NCBI GenBank assembly: GCA_030667035.1
Contig: DAOUWQ010000089.1
Coordinates: 1-6,516, forward strand
Length of the DNA stretch: 6,516 nucleotides
Reading direction: 5' to 3'
DNA from: Candidatus Heimdallarchaeota archaeon
GTDB lineage: Archaea; Asgardarchaeota; Heimdallarchaeia; JABLTI01
Position 1 is the stretch's first letter. The number at the start of each line of letters is the position of its first letter. Below the pieces are notes generated by a model. The model was given only the letters and a program-made list of their open reading frames with translations. It made no database searches and was not told the origin of the DNA. A program made the translations under genes and the position numbers. Positions 1-3,779 of this stretch are shown piece by piece.

Positions 1-106
1 AATCATATATTGCTATAAATAGTGAAGCAGTTAAGAGTACAATTAAGAATAATTTTATGGAACCCTTTTTGAATCTGCTAATATGAAAATGGGGATTTAT
101 AGGCAT
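1..106 (-). CDS. N-terminus of a probable membrane protein, running off the window edge
   Basis: The frame is open from an ATG at 106-104 to the window edge, giving 35 codons with no stop. The N-terminus has a basic stretch (residues 9-18, with Arg11, Lys13, Lys14 and Lys18) followed by 16 uncharged, mostly aliphatic residues (19-34, LFLIVLLTASLFIAIY). This is the layout of a first transmembrane helix or an uncleaved signal anchor with a positive-inside flank. No signal-peptidase site is visible in the part shown. The start is supported by AAAGGA at 122-117, ten bases upstream, and by an in-frame TAA at 136-134 with no other ATG between. A promoter candidate and two palindromes lie just upstream, so it probably has its own transcript after the terminator of the preceding gene. 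The N-terminus resembles those of multi-pass permeases (FtsX-like transporters begin this way), but that is a guess. The rest of the protein is outside the window. Confidence 0.5.
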   Translation of the reverse strand, partial: MPINPHFHISRFKKGSIKLFLIVLLTASLFIAIYD

Positions 107-116
107 AGAGAGGTCG

Positions 117-122
117 TCCTTT
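117..122 (-). promoter_or_regulatory. Ribosome binding site for the partial membrane protein
   Basis: On the minus strand AAAGGA ends ten bases before the ATG at 106. Spacing is slightly long but acceptable. It is the main support for the start chosen for this gene. Confidence 0.45.
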
Positions 123-154
123 AAGTTTAAACTTTAATAAAATACTTTAAAGTA
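123..154. promoter_or_regulatory. Two perfect 12-bp palindromes, possible operator pair
   Basis: AAGTTTAAACTT (123-134) and TACTTTAAAGTA (143-154) are each perfect inverted repeats with a TTTAAA core. Their centres are 20 bp apart, about two helical turns. They lie between the TATAAT box at 160-155 and the ribosome binding site of the membrane-protein gene, a position where a dimeric repressor could act. AT-rich DNA produces such palindromes by chance fairly often, so the regulatory reading is tentative. Confidence 0.3.
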
Positions 155-183
155 ATTATATCGACAATATTTTACTCTCTAAA
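155..183 (-). promoter_or_regulatory. Promoter candidate for the partial membrane protein
   Basis: On the minus strand TATAAT at 160-155 matches the bacterial -10 consensus, and TTTAGA at 183-178, 17 bp upstream, matches four of six bases of the -35 consensus. Read as archaeal, GATATAAT is a TATA box that would place the transcript start near position 130. Either way the transcript would begin upstream of the ATG at 106 and after the terminator of the preceding gene. Confidence 0.35.
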
Positions 184-218
184 CAATTAAAAAGACTTTA
201 GATTTAGGAATTTTAGAG

Positions 219-254
219 AAAAAAAGAGAGGAAAGGAGAAATCCTTTCAAAAAA
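219..254 (-). terminator. Hairpin plus T-run terminator after the GNAT gene
   Basis: Directly after the TAG stop (257-255) the minus strand reads six T, then a perfect 7-bp stem, GAAAGGA/TCCTTTC (248-242 paired with 237-231) with the 4-base loop TTTC, then CTCTC and a run of seven T (225-219). A short hairpin followed by a T-run fits intrinsic termination in bacteria, and the T-runs alone would serve in archaea. It should separate the GNAT gene from the next gene. Confidence 0.6.
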
Positions 255-3200
255 CTACTTTTTCCCGAGAGCTATTCTTACTTGTTCCATTTTCTCTCGA
301 GGTTGATTTATCATTATAGCTATTTCAGTTGTGGTTCTTGCGTTTGGTTCGACGTAAGTGTAGTTGATTATCCAATTTAATAGCATCATCACTAGATCAA
401 CAGAGATAGCTGAACCCGGATACCCATCTGGTATAATCATTGCCAGCGATTGTTTTCCTTTTGTTACTCGACAATATGGTTCTTCAAATGAACTATTTGC
501 CACAAATTGACTTTTAACTGGATTACGTGTCCACAAACCACTGCCACTAGTAGCTTCAATAACATTACCTTCTCTGGAACCGTCTAAGCCTATGTCAACC
601 ATTAGTCCTGAACCACAGGGCATTTTTCTTGCTGTTTTATTGTCCAGAGTGATTATCGCTCTAATGATGGAACTTCCTGGTAGGGTTAAATAAGTTGTTT
701 CAACATTTAATCCTCTAAGATATTCCTTATCATTAGTGATTACCCAAGATGATTTAATTCCCTTCCATAATCCATCTTCAACTATTTCAGTAGACGTTTC
801 TTCCGGTTTGTAGAATGGATTGTTTGCTCCGAAATGGATAATTGCAGGTTGCATACCACCAATATTGTGGGAGAAGAAGAATCTAGGTTGTAATTCAGGG
901 AAATTATCGATAAGGAATGTTTTTCCTTTGGAATCCTTTAATCTGAGCAAGTTTCCACCGATATCTTTAGGTACAACGAATGAAAGCGAACCGTTTGAGA
1001 CCTCGTAAATCTTTCTTTCTCCGTCAGCTGATTCTTTAATTTTAACAGTATCAGTTGAAGCTATGAGTACAGGGAGATCAAAATCGAGTTCAAATTCAGA
1101 GCTGAGGTGTAATTGAAATTTCTCAACAGATGCTTTGGTATTCTCAGGGACAACTATTTCTACTTGTATTGGAAGTGGTACAAATGACTCGTATTTTGGT
1201 AGTTGAATAGTTTCTTTTCTTTCTTTCTTATCTACGAATTTGATTTGCCATCCTTTAGGTGCTTTCAAAGTTAGTGCACCTTGTAGTGGGTAAGAAGAAC
1301 TGAAATTCAATGTTATTGTTTTGAGATGTGTTTGTCCAGCATGAACAATGTTTCCATCTATAATTTCAGCTTCAATTAGCTTGACTGTTTTTGGACCTAC
1401 AAAATCTTCTTGATAGTCAAAAACTGTATTACCTACTAGTTGATTCCAACGATTTCTAACTTCTTGAAGAGAAACCATTCCAAAACAGTACCACAAATGA
1501 ACTGGTTTGAAGATTTCTCCGGGATTCACTTCTTTGGTAATACTGTCAAGCCTTGAGAGTGATCCTTTATCAACTTTGACTTTTTCAATATTGTCTGGCT
1601 TCCAGATCCACGTTGTTAAATCTTTATAGATTAAACCTTCAGTGGCTGTCCAAGTTTCGTACCAATCCTTCGTATCTTCGGATACCAATGGACTTGTAAG
1701 AAAATCTGCAACAGAATCACATTCAATGATTTTTCCTTTTACTGGCGTATAGGATTTTCCTTTTGCTGCCATTGGGCTAAGGGTAATACCTCCACTAAAT
1801 GTTGAAGTTCTTCCACAAGCATGAACGGAACCATTCTGGAGTTGATTAGCATATTCAACCCAGTATTCTACTTCATCTGAACCTGGGACTATTCTGAGAT
1901 ATTTCTTGACTTGTAATCCAGAGACTTGTAGGCTTTCAGCGCTAAGAATTAGCGTTGCATAATGTCCATCTTGTTGAAGTTCATATGTGTGTAAAAGTGT
2001 TCTATCTAATGAAAGACCGAAAGGTGGACCAGCTTGATGATTTAATTGAACAGATCCCTGATTATCTTGCTGATATACACGAAGATTACCTCCTTCAAGA
2101 TTTGCTCGGACAGTCATTTTATCTGTTACTAGATAGAGTGTTTTTGTATCTTCAAATTCATGCAATTCAACAATGTTGTTCTTCTTAGCAATAATTGGAT
2201 GATAGAAACAGGGCATTTCTTCCTCTTTATTATTGAAAGTAAATGATGGTTTTGCTTCAATAATGAGTTTATTCTTCTTCTGATCTCGTGGAAAAGTAAT
2301 TGGGATTTGAATACCTGAGATGTCATTTGGTTTGATTGTATAATCAATTGTTTGACTATTATTTTCAAGACCAGGAATATTGATTTTGATTTTTCCTTCT
2401 AATTCTAAATCGGTATGATTAATGAGATCCATTGAAACAACTGTTTCTTTACCAACTGGCACAAACATAAATCGATTTTCATTAATTGATCGGAGATCAA
2501 TAGCAGATTGTATTTTACCACTAGTGATTAGTTCAATGGAATTATCATCGAATGAAATTGTTGATTTTACCCTTTCACAACTTCTATTATTATCTTTGAA
2601 TACAGTTGTAGTATTATCAACAGTGAATTCTCGAGTGATATCAAGAATTTCTCCTTTCTTAAGTTCAAATGACTTTGGGAAGGGTTTTTTCCAATTCAAT
2701 CCCTCAAAAGCTTCCACATTCATTTTTACTTTAACATCTTGACCATTTTCATTTCGTATTCGAACAGTCATAGCATTAGGAATACCAATGAATATTTTAT
2801 GCGATTTCATTCGCGTTTTGATAGAAATCTTCTTTCCATCCAATACTCTTTCAAAGCTACAGAAACCCCAACCATATCGATCAACTTCTGCTTCAAGCCT
2901 GTCTTCTCCATTTTCGAAAATATAAGAATAAATTTCCATATTCTCTACAGTTTGCTCATCTGGTGCTTGAGTTAGCTCTCGTTTAAAACTTCCATACCAG
3001 TCAGGATGTTTTTCAAAATAATCTTTAGCTAAAGGTAATTGCAATATTCCAGGAATGAAATCTTGCATATAGACTTCTGTATCTGGTACCCAAAACAAAC
3101 CAATTTTCTTGTACAGCGGAACAGCTTCGAGATTCCCTGACCATGTATTGAGATCTACTCGAGTTAGACCATTTTCTAATGCTATCTCAAGAGCTTTTAA

Positions 3201-3512
3201 CAATAACCTTTTTCCGAATTTCTTACCTTTTGCTTTTGGTGTTACTCCTAAGATAGAAATATACGCTGCTTTCTTGTCTCGCCAATGTGGATACAATCCA
3301 CAATATCCTGCTAATGTTCCTTCTTCATCTACTGCGATCAAATCTGCAAATGCAGATGTTTTATCTAACCAATCTTGAACTCTCTGCTCTGTATATGGAA
3401 TACTACCTCCGAAACCACCTGGCCAAAGCTCTTTGAACGAATTAAACATCTCTGCTGCATCTTTAGCCATAGACGGTTCATAGATTTTTATTGCGCCCAT
3501 TTTATCAGTCAT
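255..3512 (-). CDS. Giant GNAT-family acetyltransferase fused to repeated Ig-like and beta-sandwich modules
   Basis: Predicted to transfer an acetyl group from acetyl-CoA; the acceptor is unknown. Residues 1 to about 150 (from the ATG at 3512) form a GNAT domain: the strand ending in YISILGV, then the acetyl-CoA loop VTPKAKGKKFGKRLLL (90-105), then NTWSGNLEAVPLYKKIGL (122-139) with the usual late Tyr. The loop reads KGKKFG where RGxGxG is typical, so one glycine is a lysine. The remaining ~930 residues are beta-rich. There is a middle domain (~165-335), an Ig-like segment (~345-445), a beta-sandwich (~450-700), a second Ig-like segment (~715-820, with a PKGW turn) and a second beta-sandwich (~830-1085). 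No signal peptide or membrane segment is seen, so it is probably cytosolic. A TTG at 3521 is in frame, but AAGGA at 3526-3522 sits nine bases before the ATG at 3512 and directly abuts the TTG, so I chose the ATG. GNAT enzymes are usually 150-200 residues. The catalytic-domain call is firm; the function is not. Confidence 0.85.
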   Translation of the reverse strand: MTDKMGAIKIYEPSMAKDAAEMFNSFKELWPGGFGGSIPYTEQRVQDWLDKTSAFADLIAVDEEGTLAGYCGLYPHWRDKKAAYISILGVTPKAKGKKFGKRLLLKALEIALENGLTRVDLNTWSGNLEAVPLYKKIGLFWVPDTEVYMQDFIPGILQLPLAKDYFEKHPDWYGSFKRELTQAPDEQTVENMEIYSYIFENGEDRLEAEVDRYGWGFCSFERVLDGKKISIKTRMKSHKIFIGIPNAMTVRIRNENGQDVKVKMNVEAFEGLNWKKPFPKSFELKKGEILDITREFTVDNTTTVFKDNNRSCERVKSTISFDDNSIELITSGKIQSAIDLRSINENRFMFVPVGKETVVSMDLINHTDLELEGKIKINIPGLENNSQTIDYTIKPNDISGIQIPITFPRDQKKNKLIIEAKPSFTFNNKEEEMPCFYHPIIAKKNNIVELHEFEDTKTLYLVTDKMTVRANLEGGNLRVYQQDNQGSVQLNHQAGPPFGLSLDRTLLHTYELQQDGHYATLILSAESLQVSGLQVKKYLRIVPGSDEVEYWVEYANQLQNGSVHACGRTSTFSGGITLSPMAAKGKSYTPVKGKIIECDSVADFLTSPLVSEDTKDWYETWTATEGLIYKDLTTWIWKPDNIEKVKVDKGSLSRLDSITKEVNPGEIFKPVHLWYCFGMVSLQEVRNRWNQLVGNTVFDYQEDFVGPKTVKLIEAEIIDGNIVHAGQTHLKTITLNFSSSYPLQGALTLKAPKGWQIKFVDKKERKETIQLPKYESFVPLPIQVEIVVPENTKASVEKFQLHLSSEFELDFDLPVLIASTDTVKIKESADGERKIYEVSNGSLSFVVPKDIGGNLLRLKDSKGKTFLIDNFPELQPRFFFSHNIGGMQPAIIHFGANNPFYKPEETSTEIVEDGLWKGIKSSWVITNDKEYLRGLNVETTYLTLPGSSIIRAIITLDNKTARKMPCGSGLMVDIGLDGSREGNVIEATSGSGLWTRNPVKSQFVANSSFEEPYCRVTKGKQSLAMIIPDGYPGSAISVDLVMMLLNWIINYTYVEPNARTTTEIAIMINQPREKMEQVRIALGKK

Positions 3513-3521
3513 TTTTTTCAA

Positions 3522-3526
3522 TCCTT
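3522..3526 (-). promoter_or_regulatory. Ribosome binding site deciding the GNAT start
   Basis: AAGGA on the minus strand is followed by nine bases and then the ATG at 3512-3510. The alternative TTG at 3521-3519 touches the site, leaving no spacer. The next ATG at 3500 is 21 bases away. The site therefore favours 3512. Confidence 0.5.
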
Positions 3527-3541
3527 AGTAATAGATAGCTA

Positions 3542-3631
3542 CTATACTCCTAATGTTAATAATAATTCATTTCGTATTTTTTCTAAGTCTTTCTTCACTT
3601 GTTTTCGTACTTTTTCTTTCTGAGTTACCAT
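3542..3631 (-). CDS. Possible basic micro-ORF upstream of the GNAT gene
   Basis: A 29-codon reading frame starts with ATG at 3631-3629 and ends at TAG 3544-3542. The product is rich in Lys and Glu with hydrophobic residues (V8, V12, L16, I19, L23, L27) spaced mostly 3-4 apart, as in an amphipathic helix or short coiled coil. The start is supported by AGGTGA at 3645-3640, eight bases upstream, a near-ideal Shine-Dalgarno site. An in-frame ATG at 3652 would give 36 residues, but I see no ribosome binding site for it. The frame ends 29 bases before the GNAT ATG, in a different frame, so the two could be co-transcribed and translationally coupled. I do not recognise the peptide. It could be a leader peptide, a small partner protein, or a chance frame in A-rich DNA. 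Confidence 0.35.
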   Translation of the reverse strand: MVTQKEKVRKQVKKDLEKIRNELLLTLGV

Positions 3632-3639
3632 TTTTTCTT

Positions 3640-3645
3640 TCACCT
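3640..3645 (-). promoter_or_regulatory. Strong ribosome binding site for the micro-ORF
   Basis: On the minus strand AGGTGA, a six-base match to the core of the canonical anti-16S sequence, lies eight bases before the ATG at 3631. It is the main reason to take the micro-ORF seriously. AAGGTGA can also arise by chance from Lys-Val codons of the longer frame. Confidence 0.35.
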
Positions 3646-3658
3646 TAATCATTTTGTG

Positions 3659-3678
3659 TGAACTTTATCTCAAGTTCA
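3659..3678 (-). promoter_or_regulatory. Seven-bp leader hairpin before the micro-ORF
   Basis: On the minus strand TGAACTT (3678-3672) pairs perfectly with AAGTTCA (3665-3659) around a 6-base loop, GAGATA. It ends six bases before the ATG at 3652. There is no T-run after it, so it is not a terminator. It could be a 5' leader structure or a protein binding site, or chance. Confidence 0.3.
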
Positions 3679-3684
3679 ATTACT

Positions 3685-3730
3685 ACTATAGTGGTCACAC
3701 AATAATAGTAAAGTGATGAATAGTGACCAC
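3685..3730 (-). promoter_or_regulatory. Promoter candidate overlapped by an inverted repeat
   Basis: GTGGTCAC (3691-3698) and its exact reverse complement GTGACCAC (3723-3730) form an 8-bp inverted repeat with a 24-base gap. On the minus strand the second half-site is immediately followed by TATAGT (3690-3685), a five-of-six match to a bacterial -10 box; a weak TTTACT lies 16 bp upstream. Read as archaeal, this TATA-like element would start transcription near 3660, just before the micro-ORF. Half-sites flanking a promoter are a common operator layout. GC-rich half-sites stand out in this AT-rich gap. I infer a regulated promoter for the micro-ORF and GNAT gene. Confidence 0.4.
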
Positions 3731-3743
3731 CGAATTTTTGACT

Positions 3744-3763
3744 AAAAAGAAAAAAAATAAAAA
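3744..3763 (-). terminator. T-rich terminator after the mannosidase gene
   Basis: Starting 16 bases after the TGA stop (3782-3780), the minus strand has a 20-base tract with 18 T, interrupted by one A and one C. No hairpin precedes it. Such T-rich stretches terminate archaeal RNA polymerase; in a bacterium it would be a weak signal. It suggests that the mannosidase and GNAT genes are largely separate transcripts. Confidence 0.45.
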
Positions 3764-3779
3764 TCAAAGTGTTTGAAAT

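Noticed and set aside
12..60. Plus-strand TATA-like CTATAAATA at 13-21 followed by an ATG at 57.
   Set aside because: The plus-strand frame from that ATG stops after nine codons, and the region is better explained as the antisense of the hydrophobic N-terminus on the minus strand.
2129..2368. Minus-strand open frame of 79 codons in another frame inside the GNAT gene.
   Set aside because: It overlaps a coherent beta-rich segment of the long frame, has a low-complexity product and no visible ribosome binding site worth calling.
3513..3521. TTG at 3521 as the start of the GNAT gene, adding three residues.
   Set aside because: The Shine-Dalgarno-like AAGGA directly touches the TTG, leaving no spacer, while the ATG at 3512 has a nine-base spacer.
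3375..3623. Plus-strand open frame spanning the start of the GNAT gene and the intergenic region.
   Set aside because: It is mostly antisense to the GNAT domain, its product has no recognisable family features, and the minus-strand frame has strong protein-family evidence.
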